From the IMG/VR virus record IMGVR_UViG_3300047408_000213, positions 1 to 26,652 of that record: 26,652 nucleotides of DNA; one strand, written 5' to 3'. The notes beneath the pieces were generated by a model. It was not told where the DNA came from. It made no database searches and was given only the letters and a program-made list of their open reading frames with translations. The DNA is from a virus. Within the stretch, counting starts at the first letter, position 1; each line of letters starts with the position of its first letter. Shown here piece by piece: positions 5,697-10,213 of the stretch. The translations under genes and the position numbers were made by a program.

Positions 5697-6059
5697 ATGC
5701 AGACTACCAAAGTGAAGCTCGAAATCCCCGTCGACGGCAAGGCCGCTTACGAGCACAACTACGAGAAGCTGGTCGCGGAAACCGTCGACGACGCGCGGAC
5801 CATCAGCAAGGGTGTCGTGGTCGGACTCCCGGCGGACGAGCAGGCGGCGGCGGCTGCGGCGTATCTGGTCAAGGCCTTCAACTATGGCCACGACCTGCTG
5901 GTCCGCGGTGTGGAACGCGCCAAGGGAAACCGTGCCGCGCAGGGACCGGCGAAGGAGATCCAGAAGGGCGTGGACGCGCTGGTGGCTTCAGGGTTCGGCC
6001 CGGACGAGGCCCGCGCCATGATTCTCGCACAGCGCGAGGCGAAGGGACTCCCGGTCTAA
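5697..6059 (+). CDS. Early hypothetical protein, 120 aa
   Basis: First gene of the rightward block, with its own strong promoter and an intrinsic terminator right after it, so probably expressed alone and abundantly at the start of infection. The protein begins MQTTKVKLEIPVDGKAAYEH and is helical and Ala-rich in the middle (ADEQAAAAAAYLVKAFNYGH). It ends in SGFGPDEARAMILAQREAKG, a segment like the short helical UBA/HTH-style tails that follow G-F-x-x-x-E-A. There is no signal peptide, membrane helix or metal site. I do not recognise the family. Early solo expression is consistent with a host-takeover or anti-defence protein, but that is inference. Confidence 0.8.
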   Translation: MQTTKVKLEIPVDGKAAYEHNYEKLVAETVDDARTISKGVVVGLPADEQAAAAAAYLVKAFNYGHDLLVRGVERAKGNRAAQGPAKEIQKGVDALVASGFGPDEARAMILAQREAKGLPV

Positions 6060-6067
6060 CGGAATCC

Positions 6068-6098
6068 GGGGGAGGGTCGGATGCCCTCCCCCACTTTT
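6068..6098 (+). terminator. Intrinsic terminator after the first early gene
   Basis: GGGGGAGGG (6068-6076) and CCCTCCCCC (6084-6092) form a 9-bp GC-only-plus-one stem with a 7-nt loop, followed by ACTTTTC. A strong stem with a short U-run, 9 nt after the stop codon. Confidence 0.75.
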
Positions 6099-6134
6099 CG
6101 TCCCATCCAACCATACCGTCCAAGGAGTCAACGA

Positions 6135-6323
6135 ATGGCACAGAGACCGTGCGACGAGCTGATCAAGGTCCACGTGACCGAGGACCAGCTCCTCGAATTA
6201 GACCGGCTAGTCACCGTGCGTATCAATCAGATACTGGCCCTGCGTCCAATCCAGATGCAGCTGGCCGCTGAACTACAGATGCTCTACAACCTCAAGACCG
6301 AGCTGGAGCAGGCAGGAACGTAA
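6135..6323 (+). CDS. Small helical protein, 62 aa
   Basis: The ATG at 6135 has AAGGAGT about 7 nt upstream. An ATG 54 bases earlier lies within the terminator tail and has no ribosome site. The protein starts MAQRPCDELIKVHVTEDQLL and continues as an amphipathic helix hairpin (ELDRLVTVRINQILALRPIQ, then a Leu/Gln-rich second helix). This plan suggests a small helical bundle or dimer. The family is not recognised. It is bracketed by two intrinsic terminators and has no clear promoter of its own, so it may depend on read-through from the first early gene. Confidence 0.7.
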   Translation: MAQRPCDELIKVHVTEDQLLELDRLVTVRINQILALRPIQMQLAAELQMLYNLKTELEQAGT

Positions 6324-6329
6324 CACCAC

Positions 6330-6353
6330 GAGGGGCACCGCGCCCCTCTTTTT
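6330..6353 (+). terminator. Intrinsic terminator
   Basis: GAGGGGC (6330-6336), loop ACCGC, GCCCCTC (6342-6348), then TTTTT: a textbook rho-independent terminator 7 nt after the stop of the 62-aa gene. Confidence 0.9.
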
Positions 6354-6369
6354 CATTTCTGAGGATACC

Positions 6370-6453
6370 GTGTCACACCAGACCATCTACCTTCTCACTT
6401 GCGCGTTTCTCACGTGTGCGTTCCTGCTCGACATCTTCTGCCCTGAGGTATAG
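6370..6453 (+). CDS. Hydrophobic microprotein, 27 aa (GTG start)
   Basis: A GTG with GAGG five bases upstream opens a 27-codon frame: VSHQTIYLLTCAFLTCAFLL, then DIFCPEV. It is one hydrophobic helix with three cysteines and almost no charge. It ends three bases before the GTG of the next gene. Membrane insertion is likely if it is made. The role is unknown. It could instead be a leader peptide for the following gene. Confidence 0.4.
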   Translation: MSHQTIYLLTCAFLTCAFLLDIFCPEV

Positions 6454-6456
6454 ACC

Positions 6457-6642
6457 GTGCACAGCTTCACCATTTTCGTCTACAACGACTACCGCTACGC
6501 TGGCGATGGCGTAGACTACGTGTTCTCCATGACCGTGTGGGCCAGCACCTTGGACATTGCCATTGAGCGTGTCCGCAACATGGTCGGACCGGGCCACCTG
6601 GTAACAGACCTCGACCTCTCGGGAGCGAACTCGGACATTTAG
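6457..6642 (+). CDS. Hypothetical protein, 61 aa (GTG start)
   Basis: The GTG at 6457 has GAGG 8 nt upstream. The protein begins with a beta-rich segment, HSFTIFVYNDYRYAGDGVDY, then VFSMTVWASTLDIAIERVRN, an alternation of strand and helix that looks like a small folded domain. No catalytic or metal-binding motif is visible. It is the last gene before the repeat-rich gene-free region, so an origin-linked role is possible only by position. Confidence 0.6.
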   Translation: MHSFTIFVYNDYRYAGDGVDYVFSMTVWASTLDIAIERVRNMVGPGHLVTDLDLSGANSDI

Positions 6643-6760
6643 TTCGCGCTCTGAACATTCTTGTCCGTGCCAGCTCCGACAGGGGCATCCGGGTTGATAC
6701 GTGCCGGTTAGATGCCGCGCCGATTCCCCTGATGCCCCTTGAACATTTTGTGCGCCGCTC

Positions 6761-6833
6761 TGATCAATTATCGGTCCGAGCCTGGCACTCCCGATCGCCG
6801 CCGCGCCGAAATTGATCACAAGGCCGCTGATCA
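6761..6833. repeat. Three TGATCA palindromes, two forming an inverted repeat
   Basis: TGATCA occurs at 6761, 6813 and 6828. The first is part of TGATCAATTATCGG and the second of CCGAAATTGATCA, which are near-perfect reverse complements; the third continues as TGATCATTTCG, in the same orientation as the first. These could be binding sites for a second origin factor or methylation targets (GATC). Confidence 0.4.
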
Positions 6834-6853
6834 TTTCGATAGGCTCGACAAGC

Positions 6854-6926
6854 GGTATTTGACGTGCATGTCTCGGGTATCTGTCGTGTATCTGTGGGGT
6901 ATGTCTCGGGTATGTCTGGGGTATCT
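6854..6926 (+). repeat. Rightward array of 11-bp repeats (seven units)
   Basis: Units follow each other in exact 11-bp phase: GGTATTTGACG, TGCATGTCTCG, GGTATCTGTCG, TGTATCTGTGG, GGTATGTCTCG, GGTATGTCTGG, and a last partial GGTATCT. Consensus is about GGTAT(C/G)T(G/C)TCG. Eleven bases is close to one turn of DNA, so bound proteins would line up on one face. Confidence 0.8.
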
Positions 6927-6930
6927 TTTT

Positions 6931-6969
6931 GATCGCTAACCCTTTCAGGATCAATGAGTTAGCGCGATC
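6931..6969. repeat. Imperfect hairpin next to the rightward array
   Basis: GATCGCTAAC (6931-6940) pairs with GTTAGCGCGATC (6958-6969) apart from a two-base bulge, with an intervening 17-nt loop that contains GGATCA. It lies directly after the 11-bp array and before the C-rich tract. Confidence 0.45.
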
Positions 6970-7214
6970 CCCCTCCCTCTCCCCTCACCTTTTTAGGGCC
7001 GACTACCCCCACCCGTCCGAGGTCCGTTCAGCTCTTGTCGGGCACTTTTTCTTCCTTGTAGTATGTATTTTTTATATATATATAAAGGAATAGAACACTC
7101 CGACATGAAATTTTTTCCGAGGGGCACCCGGCCTCCCCATTTTAGGGTAGAGGTGGGGGTGGGGGGTCTCGCTAAGTCCAATAGAATCAACGACTTACGG
7201 GCAAAAAACTATCA

Positions 7215-7280
7215 CGAGACTTACCCGAGAGATACCCGAGAGATGCCCCAGACTAGCACGAGAGATACACCGCAGAGTCA
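7215..7280 (-). repeat. Inverted array of the same 11-bp repeats (six units)
   Basis: Plus-strand units in exact phase: CGAGACTTACC, CGAGAGATACC, CGAGAGATGCC, CCAGACTAGCA, CGAGAGATACA, CCGCAGAGTCA. The reverse complement of the second unit is GGTATCTCTCG, one base from the rightward units, so this is the same motif in the opposite direction about 290 bp away. Confidence 0.8.
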
Positions 7281-7355
7281 GGGCTATCTTCGCTTGGGTT
7301 TCGCTTTCGCTAGTCATTTCGCTATCTCGACGAGAATCGACCGCCCTCAGAAAAG

Positions 7356-7384
7356 TTGACATCCGGCGCAAAGTGTGCTATCAT
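7356..7384 (+). promoter_or_regulatory. Rightward sigma-70 promoter for the small-gene operon
   Basis: TTGACA (7356-7361), a 17-bp spacer and TATCAT (7379-7384). Transcription should start near 7391, about 57 nt before the GTG at 7448. It lies immediately to the right of the candidate origin. Confidence 0.8.
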
Positions 7385-7447
7385 ACTGGAACGCGAAGCG
7401 TGTCGGGCATTTCCGCCCACCTCGGATTCGCGTATGGGAGAGCAGCA

Positions 7448-7630
7448 GTGGAACAGACGACAAAGCAAGAACCTCGCTACCGCATCACCTGGACAGACTT
7501 CCTCGGTGGGAAGAACACCAGAGACTTCTACACCCGCAAGTCAGCCGTCCTCTCGCTCAACAGTCTCATCCTCGATATGGGCATCGCTAACGCGAAGCTC
7601 AGACTCCTCCCGCGAAAGAAGGTGAGCTAA
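7448..7630 (+). CDS. Hypothetical protein, 60 aa (GTG start)
   Basis: I chose the GTG at 7448 because GGGAG lies 7 nt upstream; an in-frame ATG at 7373 lies inside the promoter. The protein contains YRITWTDFLGGKNTRDFYTR and a C-terminal helix with RLLPRKKVS, a basic small domain. No family is recognised. Its stop overlaps the next start as TAATG, so the two are translationally coupled. Confidence 0.65.
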   Translation: MEQTTKQEPRYRITWTDFLGGKNTRDFYTRKSAVLSLNSLILDMGIANAKLRLLPRKKVS

Positions 7631-7866
7631 TGCCGAAGAAGCAAGCTCCCCTCAAGCTCGGGGACAAGATGAAGGTCATCCCTCTGAAGAAGCAACGCAG
7701 GAATCCTCGGGTTCCTTCACTCGCAGAGTTCTCGATGCAAGCGGTCAGGCGCGCCGCCGAGACATTGGTCAACCTGGGATTCTCTGAGGTCGATGCATAC
7801 CGCTCGCTCGCAGCTCAGCTCCACGAGAGTCTCGTTGCCCTCAAGAAGCATCAGGAGGGCAAGTAG
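7630..7866 (+). CDS. Hypothetical basic helical protein, 78 aa
   Basis: Starts in the TAATG junction with the preceding gene. The first 30 residues are very basic (MPKKQAPLKLGDKMKVIPLK, then KQRRNPRVPS). They are followed by a helical region, AEFSMQAVRRAAETLVNLGF, with a short SEVDAYRSLAAQL helix. The G-F-x-x-x-x-A pattern resembles small UBA- or HTH-like folds. No catalytic motif is seen. Nucleic-acid binding is plausible from charge only. Confidence 0.7.
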   Translation: MPKKQAPLKLGDKMKVIPLKKQRRNPRVPSLAEFSMQAVRRAAETLVNLGFSEVDAYRSLAAQLHESLVALKKHQEGK

Positions 7867-7867
7867 C

Positions 7868-8119
7868 ATGGCTCAGATTGTCTCAATCGAGAAGGTCAAG
7901 CCTCAGGACGACATCAGGCCGGTCGCGAATTGGGCCGTCAAGAAGACGATGGAGGTTCTGGAGCGTCAAGGCCAGATTGAACCCCTGCAGGTATGGGAGC
8001 AGGACGGAGCCTACGTCATCTACGGTCAGGAGCCTTACGGAGCCGAGATTCTCGAAGCTGCCAAGAGGTTGGGATGGCCCACGTTGCTTATCGTAGTCAT
8101 GATGAGGTATGAAGCATAA
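7868..8119 (+). CDS. ParB-N-like small protein, 83 aa
   Basis: The sequence follows the plan of a ParB/sulfiredoxin-type N-terminal domain: VSIEKVKPQDDIRPV for the first strand, ERQGQIEPLQVWEQDG for the G-Q-x-x-P-x-x-V turn, AYVIYGQEPYGAEILEAAKR for the box II-like helix (where ParB usually has G-E-R-R), and LGWPTLLIVVM for the last strand. In this copy G-Q-E-P-Y replaces the usual catalytic or CTP-binding G-E-R-R, so nucleotide chemistry may be lost. The ATG at 7868 follows the previous stop by one base. The next gene overlaps it as TAATG. Confidence 0.7.
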   Translation: MAQIVSIEKVKPQDDIRPVANWAVKKTMEVLERQGQIEPLQVWEQDGAYVIYGQEPYGAEILEAAKRLGWPTLLIVVMMRYEA

Positions 8120-8319
8120 TGGCCTGCGAAGATTATCCATGCTGTGGGCACGAGTCTGGTGATTGCCCCCGAGTCGACTCCAAGGGCCGCGAGAGATGGA
8201 GATGTGTGGGATGTGGCAAGACGCTCCCTCTCAAGGCCTCATCGAGCTACTGCAACAGATGCCAGAAGCGTCAGGCATGGAACGACCCATACGAGGACTC
8301 ACACGACGGAGCATACTGA
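8119..8319 (+). CDS. Cys-rich zinc-ribbon protein, 66 aa
   Basis: Eight cysteines: an N-terminal group (ACEDYPCCGHESGDCP) and a ribbon with WRCVGCGKTLPLK followed by SYCNRCQKR. C-x2-C pairs separated by about 12 residues are typical of zinc ribbons that bind nucleic acid or protein. The acidic C-terminus reads NDPYEDSHDGAY. Coupled to its neighbours on both sides (TAATG before, TGATG after). Specific function unknown. Confidence 0.75.
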   Translation: MACEDYPCCGHESGDCPRVDSKGRERWRCVGCGKTLPLKASSSYCNRCQKRQAWNDPYEDSHDGAY

Positions 8320-8579
8320 TGTCAAAGATTCGATACGCACCACGGATGGCCGATGGTCAGACTGTAGCTTACAGACTACTCGACATCCTCCAGCACATCG
8401 CGCCCGACGGGGAAGCGCAGAAGGTGTGCACCGACCTGCACAACAGCTACAATCGTGGTCGAGAGCAGGATGAGGTGATGGCCCGAGCGCTGGCCGATGG
8501 CTTTCTCTACGGGAACTGGCCTTGGGTCATCGCAGCAATGAACAAGGAAGCAAAGGCTCGACTGGGCGAGGGTAAATAG
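8319..8579 (+). CDS. Hypothetical protein, 86 aa
   Basis: The start is the ATG in the TGATG overlap with the zinc-ribbon gene, with GGAG 7 nt upstream; the longer frame back to 8163 is a shadow of that gene. The protein is helical with YRLLDILQHIAPDGEAQKVC, NSYNRGREQDEVMARALADG and FLYGNWPWVIAAMNKEAKAR. No motif is recognised. It ends the first coupled group of small genes. Confidence 0.65.
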   Translation: MSKIRYAPRMADGQTVAYRLLDILQHIAPDGEAQKVCTDLHNSYNRGREQDEVMARALADGFLYGNWPWVIAAMNKEAKARLGEGK

Positions 8580-8661
8580 GCGTTAGGCCCAGTGCGGCGC
8601 GGCGCTCGAAACATCAGGGTGCCGCGAGTCGTGCAGCACTAAATCAAGCTGCAAAGGAGAG

Positions 8662-8859
8662 ATGATGGGACAGAACGACGTAAGACCATGCCCCTGCAAG
8701 TCAGGCAAGCCATCGCAGTGGATGTTCGATTGCAAGGGAATCGCGCTCGACCGAGTATGCGAGGACTGTGAGGACACCAAGAGGGCGAAATACAATCCGA
8801 TGGTGTTCACCGGATACACGCAGGCGGACGTCGATGAGCAGATTGAGGAGGATTACTAA
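8662..8859 (+). CDS. Small Cys-rich phage protein, 65 aa
   Basis: The N-terminus has RPCPCKSGKPSQWMFDCKGI, followed by RVCEDCEDTKRAKYNP: two cysteine pairs separated by about 22 residues, then an acidic tail. Proteins with this C-P-C-x-S-G-K-P-S start and C-x-D-C-E-x-x-K pair are common small phage/plasmid proteins of unknown role, with a likely metal site. AAGGAG lies only 2 nt before the first ATG and 5 nt before the second (8665), so the second may be the real start. Its stop overlaps the next start (TAATG). Confidence 0.75.
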   Translation: MMGQNDVRPCPCKSGKPSQWMFDCKGIALDRVCEDCEDTKRAKYNPMVFTGYTQADVDEQIEEDY

Positions 8860-9083
8860 TGTCCTCAGTAAAGCTCGCTGAGAAGGTATCGGTAGCGTTA
8901 GACCAGCTCGCAGAGAGATTGGAGTCTGGTGCAATCACCAATGACGAATACGACAATCGGATGTTTGCCATCTGTGTCTGGGCAAAGCGTCGTATCTTTC
9001 ATCAGGTTCTCGACATCAGCAAGCTCACTCCAGCGAACTATCCGACGCTGAGCGAGTTCATGAACCGTTGGAGTGTCCACTAA
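8859..9083 (+). CDS. Hypothetical helical protein, 74 aa
   Basis: Starts in the TAATG overlap. It begins MSSVKLAEKVSVALDQLAER and continues with ESGAITNDEYDNRMFAICVW, a helix-turn-helix-like outline without clear DNA-binding signature, then basic AKRRIFHQVLD. No family is recognised. It ends in another TAATG junction with the Cys-rich microprotein, showing a chain of coupled genes. Confidence 0.65.
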   Translation: MSSVKLAEKVSVALDQLAERLESGAITNDEYDNRMFAICVWAKRRIFHQVLDISKLTPANYPTLSEFMNRWSVH

Positions 9084-9193
9084 TGCTCCGATGTCCGAAG
9101 TGCAAGCGATATTTGCCAGTCTGCACGTGCAAGGCGAAGATTATTGTTCAACGGTTGAACAATAGCGATAACAGCCCGAGAGGAACTGTCTAG
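9083..9193 (+). CDS. Cys-rich microprotein, 36 aa
   Basis: Too short for most gene finders, but it starts in a TAATG overlap and its first 20 residues, MLRCPKCKRYLPVCTCKAKI, carry C-x2-C and C-x-C pairs spaced like a miniature zinc ribbon with basic residues between. The tail is polar. A small metal-binding or RNA-binding peptide is plausible. It is followed 12 bases later by another Cys-rich gene. Confidence 0.55.
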   Translation: MLRCPKCKRYLPVCTCKAKIIVQRLNNSDNSPRGTV

Positions 9194-9204
9194 GAGATAG
9201 CGAT

Positions 9205-10113
9205 ATGGCACAGAGATTCTGCGAAGTGTGCAACGATCCACTACCGCTTGAGACCGAGGAATCCATGTGTGATTCCTGTCTTGAGGTTGTGGAACTTCAG
9301 GTGGCAGAGATAAACGAGGCCGAGGAATGCGAGACACCTGCCAGTGTGGTGGAGCCATCATCGAACGAAACGCCCGCCGAGACAAGAACCGAGGACAACA
9401 GGAGCACATCAGAGAACGCCGCTGTTCTCGTTGCCACCGTCGCTTCGGAGTTAGGAAACCTGGACTTGGGGATGGAGGAGAGCCTGAGTCCAGCGAACCC
9501 ACAACCGAAGAAACCAGCTCCAAGCCTCGCGTGTGACTCCTGTGGAGTCCTGCAATACGAACTGAAGAAGTTCAAGGCACCCACAACGAGCAACACGCTG
9601 GACCTCTGCGACAAGTGCTATGAGGGCGAGATGGCCCTCGTAGTTCATGCTGAGGATCCGATGCAGGGCAAGGTAGTTCATCCTGATGAGAGCGAGCGCG
9701 AAGAGATCATCACGATGGACGTCGAGGATGCCGAACTCTACAATGCAGAGGTTCGTATCAGCATGGAGTCGCCAATCGAGGAAGTCTACGCACGCATCGC
9801 ACTCCTCGAAGGCAAGTTGCAGCGTGCGAAGCTGCTCCTGAAGGCCAGCCGAACGACACTCTTCGTGCGCATCGAGCACATGAAGTCTGCCGAGCGCGAG
9901 GCCGAATACAAGAGACTCAACGAGCGTGACGCGAAGAAGCGGCGTCGAGTGCAGCCTGTGAGCGCGGATGGCACGACGCCAGCACCGAAGCGTTCAGTCT
10001 CCCGCGCACCGAAGCGGTCCAAGGCTCAGCAGTTCCGCGACTCAATGCTCGCCAACGGATTCAGCGAAGAGTGGATTGCCGAGCAAATCAAGAAGCGAGG
10101 CATCGAGGGCTAA
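9205..10113 (+). CDS. Multi-zinc-ribbon protein with coiled coil, 302 aa
   Basis: GGAGA precedes the ATG. Three parts are visible. Residues 6-25 form a ribbon (FCEVCNDPLPLETEESMCDS, then C). Residues about 40-108 are an acidic Ser/Thr/Glu-rich linker. Residues 111-140 form a second ribbon (LACDSCGVLQYELKKF and DLCDKCYEG). From about residue 190 comes a helical region (RIALLEGKLQRAKLLLKASR) and a basic tail with KRSVSRAPKRSKAQQFRD. The design suggests a scaffold or nucleic-acid adaptor. The linker DNA also encodes a zinc-ribbon-like ORF in another frame. Function unknown. The rightmost part overlaps no other gene, and the helicase promoter follows. Confidence 0.8.
   Translation: MAQRFCEVCNDPLPLETEESMCDSCLEVVELQVAEINEAEECETPASVVEPSSNETPAETRTEDNRSTSENAAVLVATVASELGNLDLGMEESLSPANPQPKKPAPSLACDSCGVLQYELKKFKAPTTSNTLDLCDKCYEGEMALVVHAEDPMQGKVVHPDESEREEIITMDVEDAELYNAEVRISMESPIEEVYARIALLEGKLQRAKLLLKASRTTLFVRIEHMKSAEREAEYKRLNERDAKKRRRVQPVSADGTTPAPKRSVSRAPKRSKAQQFRDSMLANGFSEEWIAEQIKKRGIEG
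9327..9536 (+). CDS. Nested zinc-ribbon ORF inside the 302-aa gene, 69 aa
   Basis: In a different frame, wholly within the linker of the larger gene, an ATG with GAGG 7 nt upstream opens MRDTCQCGGAIIERNARRDK, followed by RERRCSRCHRRFGV. The C-x-C-G-G start and R-R-C-x2-C-x3-F second pair are typical of small zinc ribbons, while the larger frame here is low-complexity linker. This pattern fits overprinting: a second gene using a permissive linker. The alternative is a chance ORF in Arg/Glu-rich DNA, or two compensating indels in an ancestral single frame. Confidence 0.45.
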   Translation: MRDTCQCGGAIIERNARRDKNRGQQEHIRERRCSRCHRRFGVRKPGLGDGGEPESSEPTTEETSSKPRV

Positions 10114-10132
10114 GCCAAGCCCGACAAGGGTA

Positions 10133-10162
10133 TTGACAAGGGGCACCGGGCGATGCTATCAT
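10133..10162 (+). promoter_or_regulatory. Rightward sigma-70 promoter for the helicase
   Basis: TTGACA (10133-10138), an 18-bp spacer and TATCAT (10157-10162). Transcription is expected near 10169, which coincides with the ATG of a 13-codon upstream ORF. Confidence 0.8.
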
Positions 10163-10179
10163 CTCTGCATGGCCCGGTG
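10144..10179. promoter_or_regulatory. Palindromic operator centred on the helicase -10 box
   Basis: CACCGGGCGATGC (10144-10156) and GCATGGCCCGGTG (10167-10179) are inverted arms matching at 12 of 13 positions. The 10-base centre is TATCATCTCT, i.e. the -10 hexamer. A dimeric repressor bound here would block RNA polymerase completely. Confidence 0.65.
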
Positions 10180-10210
10180 TAACTCGATAACGAGAGGACA
10201 CATGGAATAG
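10169..10210 (+). CDS. Possible leaderless upstream ORF, 13 codons
   Basis: ATG at the predicted transcription start opens MARCNSITRGHME and stops at TAG, three bases before the helicase ATG. GAGAGG inside it is well spaced for a second in-frame ATG (10202) that reads only Met-Glu-stop. It may serve translational control of the helicase by reinitiation rather than make a functional peptide. Confidence 0.3.
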   Translation: MARCNSITRGHME

Positions 10211-10213
10211 ACT

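Larger units (their letters stand above)
6643..7355. other. Candidate replication origin: inverted iteron-like arrays around an AT tract
   Basis: This region has no convincing gene; open frames through it are shadows of the repeats. From left to right it holds: three TGATCA palindromes (6761, 6813, 6828); a rightward array of 11-bp repeats; an imperfect hairpin (6931-6969); C-rich tracts (about 6969-7013); an AT tract with TTTTTTATATATATATA (about 7066-7084); G-rich tracts (7145-7166); and the same 11-bp motif in inverted orientation. One-turn repeat spacing, opposed arrays, an easily melted centre and strand asymmetry together are what a protein-bound origin would look like. A dense operator array or partition site are alternatives. 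Confidence 0.55.

Noticed and set aside
5513-5740. Minus-strand ORF of 75 codons with a hydrophobic start, antisense to the first early promoter
   Set aside because: It lies over the TTGACC/TATGAT promoter and the start of a better-supported plus gene, has no ribosome site, and its protein-like look is weak.
6805-6820. AATTGATCACA as a DnaA box
   Set aside because: It differs from the TTATNCACA pattern at the key positions and no other good matches cluster nearby; I do not claim DnaA dependence.
6373-6954. Minus-strand ORF of 193 codons across the hydrophobic peptide and repeats
   Set aside because: Starts inside the 11-bp array (YPRHTPQIHDRYPRHARQIP) and opposes two plus-strand frames with good ribosome sites; a composition artefact.
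6854-7280. The two 11-bp arrays as a CRISPR
   Set aside because: Repeats are too short, directly adjacent without spacers, and face each other; no cas operon is present. The Cas4-like nuclease is far away and fits a recombination set.
7063-7359. Plus-strand ORF of 98 codons through the repeat region
   Set aside because: Its residues merely translate the AT tract, G tracts and 11-bp repeats (TYPRDTREMPQTSTRDTPQ); no ribosome site, and the 11-bp phase does not fit codons.
8580-8661. GC-rich 82-bp gap as a tRNA or structured RNA
   Set aside because: No T-loop or acceptor stem pattern is present, and only weak short pairings can be drawn.
9205-10113. Frame change in the 302-aa gene as a programmed frameshift
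   Set aside because: No slippery heptamer or pseudoknot is apparent at either boundary, and the nested frame has its own start and stop; overprinting or chance explains it better.
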